From: Branchipolynoe longqiensis
Lineage: Eukaryota; Annelida; Polychaeta; Phyllodocida; Polynoidae
Assembly (NCBI GenBank): GCA_030323885.1
Contig: CM059198.1
Location: 12,624,462 to 12,688,461 of the forward strand
Reading direction: 5' to 3'
Length of the DNA stretch: 64,000 bases
Below the pieces are notes generated by a model, which worked only from the letters and a program-made list of their open reading frames with translations, made no database searches and was not told the DNA's origin. Position 1 is the first letter of the stretch, and each line of letters opens with the position of its first letter. Shown here one piece after another: positions 22,791-33,764 of the stretch. A program made the position numbers and the translations under genes.

Positions 22791-23824
22791 TGAAACTAGC
22801 CGCTTAAAACTCGCCGAGGATGTTGGAACCCTTGGTTCAGCAGTCACTATCCCGCCACAAGCATGTACCCTCTTGCTCTCACTGGCAAGGGGCTTGAACC
22901 AACAGCCTCGCCTAGAATTTAGAGAAAGCCAAATGGGTGGGTCGACATCCATTGGGAACCAGATGACGACTGACTGAAAGTACGGCCGGTTCCAACCGTG
23001 TGGCGCGGCAGCCCGTCCATGTAGACCGTCGACCAATGGCGAGGCCGCGTTTTTCCAGGAAACCGCTCGCGGCCCTAGATATGATAGTGAAGTAGGGCAC
23101 AGAGAGCATGTTGTCTCCAAGGCGACTAATTACGTACTCTCCCGATCGTCTGAATCGAGGATGTTAAATTTTAAAGACGTGCGTATTCGTTACTATATTA
23201 AATTTATAAATGAGGTCTCCGTGATTGTTTCTTTTTGCATCGTCTAATATAATTAAGAGTACAGGGGGCGAGTAGTGGCACTATTCGCTCTAGGGAGTGT
23301 AATAAATTTATTAGAACTGCTCTGTCTCAAAAAGGTTTGTGCAACTCGACCCGTTCGTGTTGCTATCAAAGCGTGTCTCGGTTTGTGGAATTATTTCGTT
23401 TGACAGCATCGCGAATATGGGTATCAGTAAGTTGGGATCCGTGCATTTATTCAAATGTAATTTGTATCACCGCACACTTTAAGCGTATTAATGACCGATG
23501 GTAAATGTTCGAGAAAATTATAGTCCTATTAAATACCGTCGGTGGTCGAATATAATAAGATACCTTCGATCACACGCGAATGTGAAATCATTCGGAAATA
23601 AATGATGTAAGGTCTAATACAAAACAATAACAAGTCGGTACCTAGCGGGGCGGGGCGAACAACCGGGAACCAGCACTCGCGGGCTTGTTACGGGCGTGAG
23701 GTACGCATGTGTAACCAAAACATGTAGGCAACCAGCGGCATTCCTTCAGACGCTCTTGGTTCACTGACGAGACCAGTCCTCCCCCAACGTAATAGCAGTT
23801 CGCCAAGTCAATCTTAACTCAAAA
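22791..23824. other. Divergent intergenic spacer, nothing recognised
   Basis: The spacer separates the minus-strand accessory ORF from the plus-strand SGNH-like gene. Short frames exist on the minus strand near 22770-23120, but there is no motif I can name. Promoters for either gene could be here, yet no convincing TATA or initiator was identified. Confidence 0.4.
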
Positions 23825-24876
23825 ATGAAGGTAGCCATCAACGCCGATTCGCGGTACGTGGGCTTGAGGTGTTGCTCAAGCGGCTGGGCCCGGAGAATGA
23901 ATACCAAGTGTACACCCACCCCGGCAAGGGGTATGTCGAGGCGATGCGCCTGGCCGTGCCCCAACTCCGGTGAGTACGCTCTTTGAGATTCCCTAATTTC
24001 CAGATGTGCAATCGGTATGTGTACCCAGTAGGCGTTTATCTATGAGACTAATCTAGATTAGGCGCAACCCTCTGCCCTAGCGTGCCGGTAGTAATTAAAG
24101 AAAGGCCTATTCCGCGCCATCTGGCCCGCATATCATACAATACAATCTCCATACTTGCTATACTGCCATGAACCCACTACCCGCAAATATTCTGCGTGTA
24201 CCCGGATATACTATTGTGACTTACAGGCAATTCGGGCCCGACTATTGTGTGCTAATGGCGGGCATTTGCGACATGACACAGTGGCGCCGGGGGCGGACCA
24301 CTCTCCGGAGCACAGACTCGCTCGAGGTTTACGGAGGCCTCTGCGACAAGCGGGCGGATTCCGTCCGGCTCCTGAGGGCCGTTTACGGGGGGCGGTATTG
24401 CATCGCCACCGTCGCGGGGGTAAACCTCCGCGACTGCAACGACCCGCGGCGGTGCCGGGTGACCCTCGCCCAGTATTGGGCGCAGCGAGAGGATGGGACC
24501 CGGGATCACCCCGATCAGGTAACCCCTATGGAATATGTCACTTGTGTGGGAGATAGGACTTGTGTGGGAGGGGGAACGTCCACTGAAATGTATATGATCA
24601 TGTGGATGATGGTTGGAATAAAAGGGGAACTATAGTCTGTTATTCGATTATATATTTTCACAGGCCTTCTTGGACGACATTATTGCCACCTACACTGAGG
24701 CAGTAGGCAATAGAAATCGACATAGCGGCGAGCCCACCGCCTGGCTGGCGGAGGCCATCCACACCGGGGACCCCACCCACTCGGTGACCCGGCACGACGG
24801 GTGCCACGCGAGTTTGGCCACCCGCAAGATGTGGGCGCAGAGGTTGGTCACCTGCCTACGGGAGGTGACCCTGTAA
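23825..24876 (+). pseudogene. SGNH-hydrolase-like gene, three exons, antisense to the giant element
   Basis: Exons as read: 23825-23969, 24227-24518 and 24664-24876. The donor/acceptor pairs are CCG|GTGAGT...TTACAG|GC and CAG|GTAACC...TTTTCACAG|GC, and phases match. The product is about 215 residues, the size of one SGNH/GDSL domain. Block I is seen as INADSRYVGL, block III as VLMAGICDMTQ (family GxND; here Cys replaces Asn) and block V as RHDGCHAS (DxxH). Near 23864 a one-base loss shifts the frame between block I and the following VLLKRLGPENEYQV. The copy is therefore broken, unless an unseen upstream exon enters in the second frame. A candidate AATAAA lies at 24980. SGNH domains are known in several retroelements (CR1 ORF1; reported for some Ngaro elements). 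Substrate is unknown, and loss of the Asn may mean altered activity. Confidence 0.55.
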
Positions 24877-25116
24877 AGAACTATGTTTATCATTTATTAA
24901 TACCATTTATATACTATCTATTACGTATCATTTTATTTTCTGGACCATTCAAGTTAATTAAAGAAAAGAATAATGATAAAATAAAACAGTATAGATAACA
25001 CCCTGGTGTCGCAGTTTATCATAATTGGGTTTGACCATTATTTTTAATGTTATTACGTGCGCCCGATATTATGCGTGTGCCCGTTGTTACATGGAAACTA
25101 CCCGGAAGGGAGACTT
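24877..25116. other. AT-rich spacer with polyadenylation signal
   Basis: Contains AATAAAACAG at about 24980 downstream of the SGNH-like gene, then sequence up to the GC jump that marks the nested split-repeat element. Base composition changes abruptly from AT-rich to very GC-rich at 25117. Confidence 0.4.
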
Positions 25117-25419
25117 GGTCGCAATGCGAAGCATTGCGTTTGATGCGAGGAGAGGAAGAGACCCTCCTCCGCCCCGCGCTGTCGTGCTGCCCTCTCACCT
25201 CGGCAGACGGCGCGGCGCGGCGCGCCGCCACCTCCCCCCGCCCCCCTGTCGCGCAGCACTCGCGCCTCACCCGACGCCCGCTGCTCGCCACCTCTCGCCC
25301 TCCCCCGGGCCGGCAGCATTCACACCTCACCCGCTGTCGCCCCTCCCCCTTCCCTTATAAGGTCGCCCGCCGGCCTCCCTCAGGCACTCGCCCTCCTGCC
25401 CTCTCCCAGCCTTTTTCCA
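25117..25419 (+). repeat. Split repeat A1, with TATA box
   Basis: Starts GGTCGCAATGCGAAGCATTG. It contains a perfect hairpin GCAATGC-GAA-GCATTGC near its outer edge and a TATAA at 25356-25360 (CCCTTATAAGGTCGC) about 105 bp before the gag ATG, so it looks like the promoter. It is highly similar to A2, differing by a few substitutions and small indels. Confidence 0.85.
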
Positions 25420-25465
25420 GTCTTGGCTACTCCACCTCGGATCTCTGCTCCAGCTCAGCCTCAGG

Positions 25466-26601
25466 ATGCCTCGAGGAAAAGGACGTGGACGGAAGGGATC
25501 CCGGGCCGCCCCCCACACCCCGGGGCCCTCTCCAGCACCCGGCCGGGGCGAGTCCCCGGCCTACGCCCCGGCGTCCCCCGTGGCGCCCTCGGGCCGCACC
25601 TCGGGCCCCGAGATGTCGACACTGCTGGAGGCGCTCCAGCGTATCCAGCTCGACCAACAGCACTCCGCCGCCGAGGCGCGCCAGGCGACGGCCGACCTCC
25701 ACGCCCGGATCGACTCCCTGGAGACCGGGGGGACCCGTCCGGGGATCCCCTCATCTCCCCCGATGCGCCAGGCCGCCCCGACGCCTCGGGCACCTACCGC
25801 CACTACAAAACGGCCCCCGCCGCCGCCTCAGGCGTCCCTCCCCGGGGCCGCGCATCCGGAGTACGAGAGGTACCGTCACCTCTCCAGTCAACCACCACCC
25901 GCCACCTCGCCGGCCTACCACGAGGAGGCCATCCACCACAGCCCCGCCTCCGCGGCCGACGCCGTCCGGGAGATACTGGCATCCGCCGAGGCGCGCCACT
26001 CCGTGAGGCGCCAAGGGATCCCGGCCAACTACATCTTCCCCTCGGACCTGGTGAAACAAGGGGCCGAGAGGAAGCCGGTGAAGAGGGGGGAGGCGACAAA
26101 GGACGACTCCACCACCACCACCTAGCAGTCTGCCGGGATAACCTCGTGTACCCCTGGGCGACCGTCCGCCGGCACTCAGAGACCCTGTTTACCGCGATCG
26201 CGGACGGAACCCTCCCCCAGGGCTGGCATGACCCGGTAGCGCTCAACCTCATGAGACTAGACTGCCTCGCCATGCCCGAGGACCAAGCCACCGCCGCCCC
26301 TGCCCGCCTACCCGACCCTCTCCACCGAGGCGCCCACCTCCCCCGACCCCAAGCTGACGCCCGCGCCACCTACGACAGGGACGCCCACGGGGCCCCCTGC
26401 CCGGCCTGGAACCGCGCCCCCGCCTCGTGCGATCGGGCCCGCCTCGGGGAGGCCCACGGTGAGGCGTGGGACAGGCGCCGTCACGTCTGCGCATACTGCG
26501 CCAATGTGAGGCGCCTCCTAACCATGCACAGCGAGGCCGACTGCATCACAAAACAAACCCGTGAGCGCCAGACCCCCCCCGCCACCTCGGCGGATTTTTG
26601 A
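25466..26601 (+). pseudogene. gag-like gene of the split-repeat element
   Basis: Starts ATG CCT CGA GGA (MPRGKGRGRKGSR, strongly basic). It continues with a Pro/Ala-rich region, a short helical stretch (MSTLLEALQRIQLDQQ) and SAADAVREILASAEARHSVR. The frame ends at a TAG (26123-26125) right after a (ACC)n run. The adjacent +2 frame continues with VCRDNLVYPWATVRRH to a C-terminal zinc-finger-like CPAWNRAPASCD...RRRHVCAYC...HSEADC, so one slip in the trinucleotide run probably broke one gag. The zinc-finger form C-x-AWN...C...H-x-C-x2-C...H...C is shared with the Ngaro gag at 48.5 kb. The following GC-rich 26602-27163 has open frames but only Pro/Ser/Arg low complexity, and I do not call a gene there. 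Confidence 0.65.
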
Positions 26602-27163
26602 TCCGCCGGCCTCCCCCCGGCCGGCCCGGGGGGCCCCCTCCGGCGCCTCACCCTCACCACTGCCGACAGCCCCGCAACTCCCACCGACAACCTCCCAGCG
26701 ACCATCGATCGCAGCGCCGCCCAGTCCCAGCCGGGGATCATCACCTCGGGCATCACACCTCGGACCGCATCCCAGCCCAGCCTCAGGAGGAACCCTCTGC
26801 CGCCGATCCTCACGACACCGCCTTCAACAACACCGCCGCCCAGACCCCGACCACCACCCCATCCAGCCCCGAGGACTTCGCTGCCCCCCTGCTCGACCCT
26901 CGTCGGACCTCCTCACCGGATCCTGCCAAGGAGCGGGCCTCCCCCTTTTTGGCCGCCCGCTCCTGTCGACGCAGGCCCCGGACACTCCCCGCCCCGAGAG
27001 GGAGCCTGACCCCCGACACGGCCCACCTCTCGGCCGGCCCGCCCCACCTGCTCCGCCTCGGGTGCGCCGCCAGCCCTCTCCGCCCAGACCTCCATCTCCG
27101 GACCCCCGCCTCGGGCGCCCCGGCCCCCCGCCTCGGGCGCGCCTCGAGCCCTCTCCTACTTTT

Positions 27164-27427
27164 GGTGGAGGGCTCCTCGGCACCCCCTCACTCCACTGAC
27201 ACTTGATGAACTCAACCTTACTTTTATTACCCTGCTCCTCATGAGCCTTTCTACTTTCTTCCATTTATTGCTTATTTACTTACACTGTTGAGCCTTTGTA
27301 CTTTCTTCCATTATTGCTTATTTACTTACACTGTTGCTCCTTATGAGCCTGTTTCCTCTGTATGCTCTGAGGCGTAAATAAACGCCTTATTTCCACCCCC
27401 GCCTTGCCTTCTTCCTTTTCGCGCATC
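27164..27427 (+). repeat. Split repeat B1, with poly(A) signal hairpin
   Basis: Begins GGTGGAGGGCTCCTCGGCAC. It contains a ~55-bp internal tandem duplication (TACTTTCTTCCAT...TTACTTACACTGTT). The poly(A) signal is displayed in a hairpin loop: AGGCGTAAATAAACGCCT at 27370-27387 (six-base stem AGGCGT/ACGCCT). It ends GCGCATC. Confidence 0.85.
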
Positions 27428-27732
27428 GGTCGCAATGCGAAGCATTGCTTTTGATGCGAGGAGAGGAAGAGACCCTCCCCCGCCCCGCGCTGTCGCGCTG
27501 CCTTCTCACCTCGGCAGACGGCGCGGCGCGCCGCCACCTCCCCCCGCCCCCCTGTCGCGCAGCACTCGCGCCTCACCCGACGCCCACTGCTCGCCACCTC
27601 TCGCCCTCCCCCGGGCCGGCAGCATTCACACCTCACCCGCTGTCGCCCCTCCCCCTTCCCTTATAAGGTCGCCCGCCGGCCTCCCTCAGGCACTCGCCCT
27701 CCTGCCGTCTCCCAGCTCTCTGCCTTTTTCCA
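27428..27732 (+). repeat. Split repeat A2
   Basis: Second copy of the A repeat, abutting B1 without spacer. It carries the same GCAATGCGAAGCATTGC hairpin and a TTATAA box near 27660. Small differences from A1 include one shorter GCGCGGC run and an extra CTCTCTG near its end. A 44-bp CCCACC-rich linker separates it from B2. Confidence 0.85.
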
Positions 27733-27776
27733 CCACCCACCCACCCTACACTCCCTACACACTCTTCTCCTCCAGC

Positions 27777-28038
27777 GGTGGAGGGCTCCTCGGCACCCCC
27801 TCACTCCACTGACACTTGATGAACTCAACCTTACTTTTATTACCCTGCTCCTCATGAGCCTCTTACTTTCTTCCATTTATTGCTTATTTACTTACACTGT
27901 TGAGCCTTTGTACTTTCTTCCATTATTGCTTATTACTTACACTGTTGCTCCTTATGAGCTTGTTTCCTCTGTATGCTCTGAGGCGTAAATAAACGCCTTA
28001 TTTCCACCCCCGCCTTCCCTTCTTCCTTTTCGCGCATC
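27777..28038 (+). repeat. Split repeat B2
   Basis: Second copy of B with the same poly(A) hairpin at 27981-27998. It ends CGCGCATC at the element boundary, after which composition returns to AT-rich. Confidence 0.85.
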
Positions 28039-28880
28039 AATATAGGCCACTTGCTTAGAATCGAGCATAGTTCAGGTTTGTGGTTGTGTGTTACTGTCAA
28101 GATGGTATGTCATACTTTTTTCTTTTACGTGTAAGATGGCTATTTTCACATTGCCTGTATAGTCAGATTAGATAATTGCAGAAAAGTAATATTTACTGCT
28201 GTGATACAAGGTAATTTATTAAGCTAGTTCCGTAAAGTGGCTAGGGCGTGATATACATTGTTGGCAGTACGAATCAGGTAATGAAATAAAAATAAAGGAT
28301 CTGTGATTGAAGATACTATTAAACACATGGTAAGTCTTACAGAGGAATATTGTAGTGGCATAGGCCCATTTGGGAGGGTGATGGAATTCTTGTTGTAGTT
28401 ATTAAAATGTGTAGGGTCGAAGGTTATATGTAGTGTAATTGTTCACAGATCTCTACATCTGTAACTCAAGTTTCTATCACAAGCATTTAATAACTAAATT
28501 TATTATGCCCATCTGTGTATTGATTTTATATGTGTTTGTATTAGTTGATAACCAGTCTAGTGATATTTTAAAATCACATACCTATCTACCGTTAAGAACT
28601 GGATATGTCTCGGGTGGGCATTATTAGGCAGAATCGTTATTTTATGATGACCGTGACTGCTGCCCCCCTTTAAATATTGGCTGTTCGCCACCATCAAGCT
28701 ACCCTGGCAGCAAGCCCAAATTGGATATGCGGGGCCTCGTATTACCAATAGAGTCCATAGTGGGTATAATATTTTAGAATTGTATTTGGTTTTCATGTGA
28801 ACACCTACTAAAGCTGCAGCGTTGTAAACACATAGGCGTGTAGCGTGGGAGAAAGCTGCGCTCTTTGTTTCAAACTTCCT
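28039..28880. other. Spacer after pol, nothing coding
   Basis: AT-rich interval between the nested element and the 3' end of pol. On the minus strand it carries a purine run (AAAGGGGGGCAGCAG near 28657-28671). That run might be an internal polypurine tract, but no LTR-like repeat follows it. No ORF with recognisable domains. Confidence 0.4.
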
Positions 28881-31800
28881 TTAACCGTCACTCGGCCCTG
28901 CTATCGGCTCCTCCTGGGGGGCAGGGGTCAACAGCCGGGCCGCCTCAGAAGTCTGAGCCTTATCGGCAGGGGTAATTAATTCCCCACTTCCGCCCCCCGC
29001 AGGGCTGCGGGACGTGTAGGGTTTCAAGCGACCAGTGCTAGATTTACAAGCCTTTAATTGGGCGGTTCGGATTACAACCGTCGTATCTGATATGACCTCG
29101 CAGATTTCCCACGGCCCATCCCAGTTTGGTGCCAATTTAATATTAGCGGTTGGCGCATGATATCGTAACACCATGTCGTCTACCTTAAATCTAGGGAAGT
29201 CAGCATTACCATATGAATTTTTGTTTCTTCGAATGCTTTTCCCTGTATTATTACGAACCCTTCCATATGCATTGTGGAAACAACACTCCAGCCATCTGAT
29301 GAAAGCTGGCGTACAGGGGTCAGCGGAGCGTTTTTGTAACACTCCAAATTGTAAGTCACAAGGCAGGCGTAACTCCTCTCCAAACACCAAGGTATTAGGA
29401 GTAACCCCGGTGGCCGCATGTACGGTGCAGTTGTACGCGTGTGCCACATATTTGGCTTGTAAATCCCAATCACTTGATCTTCATTCACCATACAAGCCAA
29501 AGCAGAAATTAGGGTTCTATTAAATCGTTTGACTAACCCATTTGATCTGGGACAGTAGGGGTTGGTGCGGGTTTTATGGCAGCCTATGAGTAAAAGCATA
29601 GACTGGAATAACTCCGCCTCAAACTCTCTACCTTGGTCCGAGTGTAAGGAAATCGGGGCACCGAATATCAGCACCCAATTGTCAACTAAAGCTTGTGCTG
29701 CCACAGCTGCCGTTTGATTACATAGCGGGTAGACTTGTACATATTTTGTAAAATGGTCTTGGACGACCACCATTACTAAATTGCCCCTACTGGTAAGTTT
29801 AAAACCCGAGACAAAGTCACAGGATAACGGGCCCCAGCGCTGGCCAGTCATTTGTTGTTGTAAGGGCATTTTGGGCAATCCCAGCCCGGGTTTAATTGTT
29901 ACGCATTTAGGGCAGGAACGAACCCAATCACGTACCCTCGCGTTCATGCCAGGCCAGTAATACCTTGCACGCAATTTGTCCATAGTTCTTTCTCGACCAA
30001 AGTGCGCCGACGTCTTATGGCAGTGGCAGAACGTTAATATATCTTCCCGTAGAAGAAAAGGGATAATAATTTGTTGGTGCGTCATCAGTGTAGCACTATT
30101 GAGCGCCTTCCTACACAGCAACCCATCCACCAATAATAATTGATCCCATTGATTTAATAATTTAATAGTTTCCGTACTTTCTGCACTGGTGAGATCTCTA
30201 GGCGGTCTCACCTTGTGCTCTTTCAACAATGATATTACGGCTGAACAGGTATCGTCATTTGCTTGAGCTCGACGAATCTCGGTCTGTGACCAGAAATTCA
30301 AATCGCTTTCAATTTCTGTGCTATGACCTAAAGATGCGACCACTGCCGTGTGCGCCCCACACGGCAGTGTGGGGAATGTGGCTCAGTGTATCGGCGTTAA
30401 TATGTTGAGGACCCGGCCGATAGGTGATTTGCGTGTTGGTGAGGCCAAACTCGGAGAGCCAGGCCAACCAACGTCCTATCATCCCCTCTGCCTCTTTGAA
30501 ATTTAATAACCACTTTAAGGAGTGGTGGTCAGTACGAATCTGGAATTCAGCATCCCAGAAATAATGTTGCCACTTCTTGGTATAAATGACGATTGCCATT
30601 AATTCCCCTTTAGTGGTACAATATCGCCGTTGACAGGCACTTAACCGGTTGCTGGCAAATGTAATGGGCACTTCTACCTCATCCTGTAGCTGACTCAACG
30701 CGCCGGCTATGGCAAATGCACTCGCGTCAGTATCCAGGATACATTGCCCGACTGGCTTAGGGTAATCTAATACGAGTGTATCTACAAACAGCCGTTTTAA
30801 CTCAATGAATGCCTCGTCCTGCGGTATGCCCCAGTCAAAGGCTTGCATGCTGACATTAGCCATGTCCTGTATGGGGGCGACTACTTCAGCAAATTTAGGA
30901 ATAAAGTCCCGATAATACGAGGCAAATCCAATCAAACTTTTAGTCTCTTTAGGAGACTTAGGCGCAGGCCAATTTGTAATGGCCTCCACCTTTCACGGGT
31001 CGGCTTTAATGCCTTGCCCGGAAACAATACGGCCCAAATACTCTGTTTCTCGGCGAAACAAATTGCATTTAGACGGTTTGAGTTTAAGTTTATATTTACG
31101 AAGCCTAAGGAAAACTTCCCGTAAATTGTCGCGGCACTTATTGACAGTGTCGCCAAATATAATGATGTCGTCTAAGTATACTAAACAGTGTGTAAATAAC
31201 AAACCATTCAACATTTCAGCCATAATTTTTTCAAAGGTAGCAGGTGCATTACAAAGACCGAAAGGCATTACCTTCCACTCGTAGAGTTCTATGTGAGTAG
31301 TGAAGGCAGTTTTCTCCCGGTCATCGTCCTGCATTGCAACTTGATGGTATCCAGATTGAAGGTCCAATGTGCAGAACCACTTATTTCCTCCAAGGCTATC
31401 CAGGCTCTCGTCAATGCGTGGCAAAGGGTACGCATTCTTGCGGGTCATCACGTTTAATTTGCGGTAGTCGATGCAAAACCGCCACGTCCCATCCTTCTTG
31501 GTAACCAAGTGGACCGGCGAACTGTTGGGACTTTTGCTGTCCATAATAATTCCGGCGGCCAGCATTTTGGCCACCTCATCTTCCAAGGCCTGCTTCTTGG
31601 AATCCATTAACCGGTGGTATGGGATCCTAAACGGGGCTTTGTCACCGATGTCTATATGGTGTCGCACCACATCAGTCCAGCCCAATTTAGCATCCGGCCT
31701 CGCGAATATATCACAAAATTCTAATAAGAATTCTGCAATTTTCATTTTATCTATCTTATGATCCAAATGCGTGGCCTCGGCCATGGACAGTATGAAATCA

Positions 31801-32651
31801 GGGATTTGCGGTAATCCATCAAACTGATTCCTGTCTACTGAAAACACGGGTTCCGGGGATCCGCCAAATCCCTCCACCCCGCGTTCTCTTTTCAGTAGGT
31901 CGAATACCAGGGCAGCCGTAGGGCTGTCAATGGCTCCATGGGATCTGGCCTCTGCCGCGTTACCAATGGTTTGGCCTCGCGACAAATGAACCAAGTCGTC
32001 TGTACTGTTACAGAGAGGTAAGACTGCACTTTTTGATTTAATAATCAAGGATGGTGCTGCCGTGATCCCTAGGGGATCGAGTATTTCCGGGTCAGGTTCA
32101 ATTAGACACTGACCTTCCCCGTCCATCTGCCTGGTGGCAATTAAGGCCGCGACCGTTTGGTGAGCGGCTATCATCACATCCTCAGCCAGATATGCGAGGC
32201 CGCAATCTGTCCTGAGTTGGCAATGTGTGACTAAATTATAGGGTTGCAATACCTCGAAGAGCCCATTATGCGGGGTTAGGCTGGCTTCATAAAATGACAT
32301 CCAGTCACTCCCCAGTATACCGTCTTCGGGTATATCAACTATTAAGACCGATGAGTGGAAGACCTGGTTGGCGATACCCAATGGTATGTCGGTGCAACCA
32401 AATTGCGGGATCACCAGGCCGGTAACGTTCAATGGTCTAACGATTGACACCAAATTAAGGGTGTTTAAATTAAGGTCATCAAAGAATCGTTTCCCTATCA
32501 CGGACATAGCGGCGCCCGTATCGATAAGGAAAAACCCTTTTGAGCCTCTAATATTGATGGGGATATTCCATCTTTTCCCGTTGAGTGGGAAAATATCAGT
32601 GACAAACCTGTCTCGCTCACCTACAATGTGTAAGTCCAGACCGGTTTTCTT
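28881..32651 (-). pseudogene. pol of the giant element: protease, RT, RNase H, integrase
   Basis: Clear Ty3/Gypsy pol. The protease site is LIDTGAAMSVIG (at about 32500-32535). The RT has TLDLQSGYHQV, MPFGLCNAPATFE and VYLDDIIIFG. RNase H begins LDTDASAFAIAGALS and ends at PQHINADTLSHIP. The integrase has His-His-Cys-Cys (AHFGRERT...CPKC), CDFVSGF and HSDQGREFEAE. The third catalytic residue, normally Glu in GLVERFNRTL, is Lys here (NGLVKRFNRTL), so the integrase would be dead. Lesions: TGA at 30993-30995 between RT and RNase H, a 19-base foldback insertion near 30342-30370 that shifts the frame, and a one-base loss near 29470. The C-terminal tail (28881-29447) has FPRFKVDDMVLRY and WDGPWEI, as in integrase C-terminal domains. 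Confidence 0.92.
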
Positions 32652-33140
32652 TCAAATGTAATCCATGCACACATCGGGCTCGCTATCGCTCACATTTTGC
32701 GAGCATAATGACCGCATACCCGCCAAGAAAACCTGGTGGACATTTAGTGCTGAGCAGGTGGATGTTAAGGTAGAGCCTGAGGATAGGCACAATTCTGTCG
32801 AGAGATTGTGCAATGGGGTTGTAGCACAACTTTCGACCGTTGCACTCGGAAGGTTACCCAGTGATACCGTAGCTAGCAACACTCCCGGCGTTGCAGCTGG
32901 TTCTAATTTAAATATGTTCCATCCTCAATAAATTCTGCCCCAGAGGTCGATTGGGTGGGCATGGCCACAATATTTTTGCCTTTGTACCGTAATTAATCTG
33001 GCCAGTAAGGCCGCATCATGGTTAGAGTTATCAAAACCTTTGTGGTCCCCCCCCCCAACATAGCCTGTTCAATGGAACGCGTCTTGGTATGAGGGCATTT
33101 GGATGCCATATGACCAAAGCCTCTACGTCTGCAGCCTTTG
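32652..33140 (-). pseudogene. gag remnant of the giant element
   Basis: Upstream of the protease the same frame continues to 32882 (SDSEPDVCMDYI) across a TGA at 32652-32654. Further upstream, near 33085-33130, the minus strand reads GCRRRGFGHMASKCPH, a retroviral-type zinc knuckle in which one Cys seems replaced by Arg. Only about 630 bases separate this knuckle from the PBS, so the capsid portion appears deleted or too decayed to see. No full gag frame remains. Confidence 0.55.
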
Positions 33141-33745
33141 ACGCGACTGCGCTGAGGTTCCAACTACGTGTACTGATGTCACCTCCACTCCGCGACGCAC
33201 TTCGTCGCTAGGAGACACCGTAACAAATGGAAAAAGCGGCCTAGTTCAAAGCTATCTGCCTCAGCCCAACTAAACGTTCCATTAGAACCGATCCAAATGT
33301 CGGCAGGCCGCAGTAGCAATTTTTCCTTTTTGTTTAAAACTCTAACTAAATATAACGCCCGTTAATGCCTTATGCCAGGGTAGCTAATCCTCGTATCCAC
33401 GACTCTATCCGTTCAGAGCGACACAAGGATAACGTCGTTATTATGGGCAGACGCCTGACGTCTGAGTTACCCACTGTGGAATCTGGGCTTTTAGCCCTCA
33501 CAGCGAAATGAGTACGACTAGCCGCAAAAGAAAACCAGGAATACCAATTTAGATGAACACTATTATTTCTCCATTATAATGCAACCCCGGGTATTCCCTA
33601 AACCGTCATGGTACGGCATGAAACCCAAGCACAGGAGCCGCTGTTCACTGTCACCAAACGAGTGAGCTGTCACAAAGACAACAACACCGTTTTTCTTATA
33701 TTAATTCACGTATCAAAAGTAAATTAAAAGGTATTACACTCCTTA
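33141..33745. other. Leader and decayed gag region
   Basis: No open frame of note. Near 33190 the word GCGACGCACTTCGTCGC can form a small hairpin. This interval should hold the leader and the N-terminal part of gag if the element was once complete. Confidence 0.35.
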
Positions 33746-33764
33746 CCATCCTGGTCACGGCACC
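33746..33764 (-). other. Primer-binding site of the giant element
   Basis: Immediately inside the right LTR the minus strand reads GGGTGCCGTGACCAGGATG. It resembles a PBS starting (T)GGTGCCGTGACC, with the first T lost or changed. The tRNA is not assigned. Its position just after the LTR marks the right LTR as the 5' one. Confidence 0.55.

Larger units (their letters stand above)
25117..28038 (+). mobile_element. Non-autonomous split-direct-repeat element (Ngaro-like), gag only
   Basis: The order is A1 (25117-25419), gag-like gene, B1 (27164-27427), A2 (27428-27732), 44-bp linker, B2 (27777-28038). B1 abuts A2 exactly at CGCATC|GGTCGC, and B2 ends with the same CGCATC. This A1-ORF-B1-A2-B2 design is the split direct repeat of Ngaro tyrosine-recombinase retrotransposons. 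No RT, RNase H or recombinase is encoded. The gag-like zinc finger resembles that of the autonomous-type Ngaro at 46.8 kb. The element is far richer in G+C than its surroundings. It lies on the opposite strand to the host giant element, supporting nested insertion. I am confident of the architecture, less so of the family name. Confidence 0.8.

Noticed and set aside
26561..27206. Two overlapping 200-codon frames in the GC-rich element
   Set aside because: Low stop frequency from high G+C gives open frames on both strands. The products are Pro/Arg/Ser low complexity without motifs.
28657..28671. Purine run after pol as the element's polypurine tract
   Set aside because: No LTR-like sequence follows it, whereas a purine tract abuts the left 954-bp LTR.
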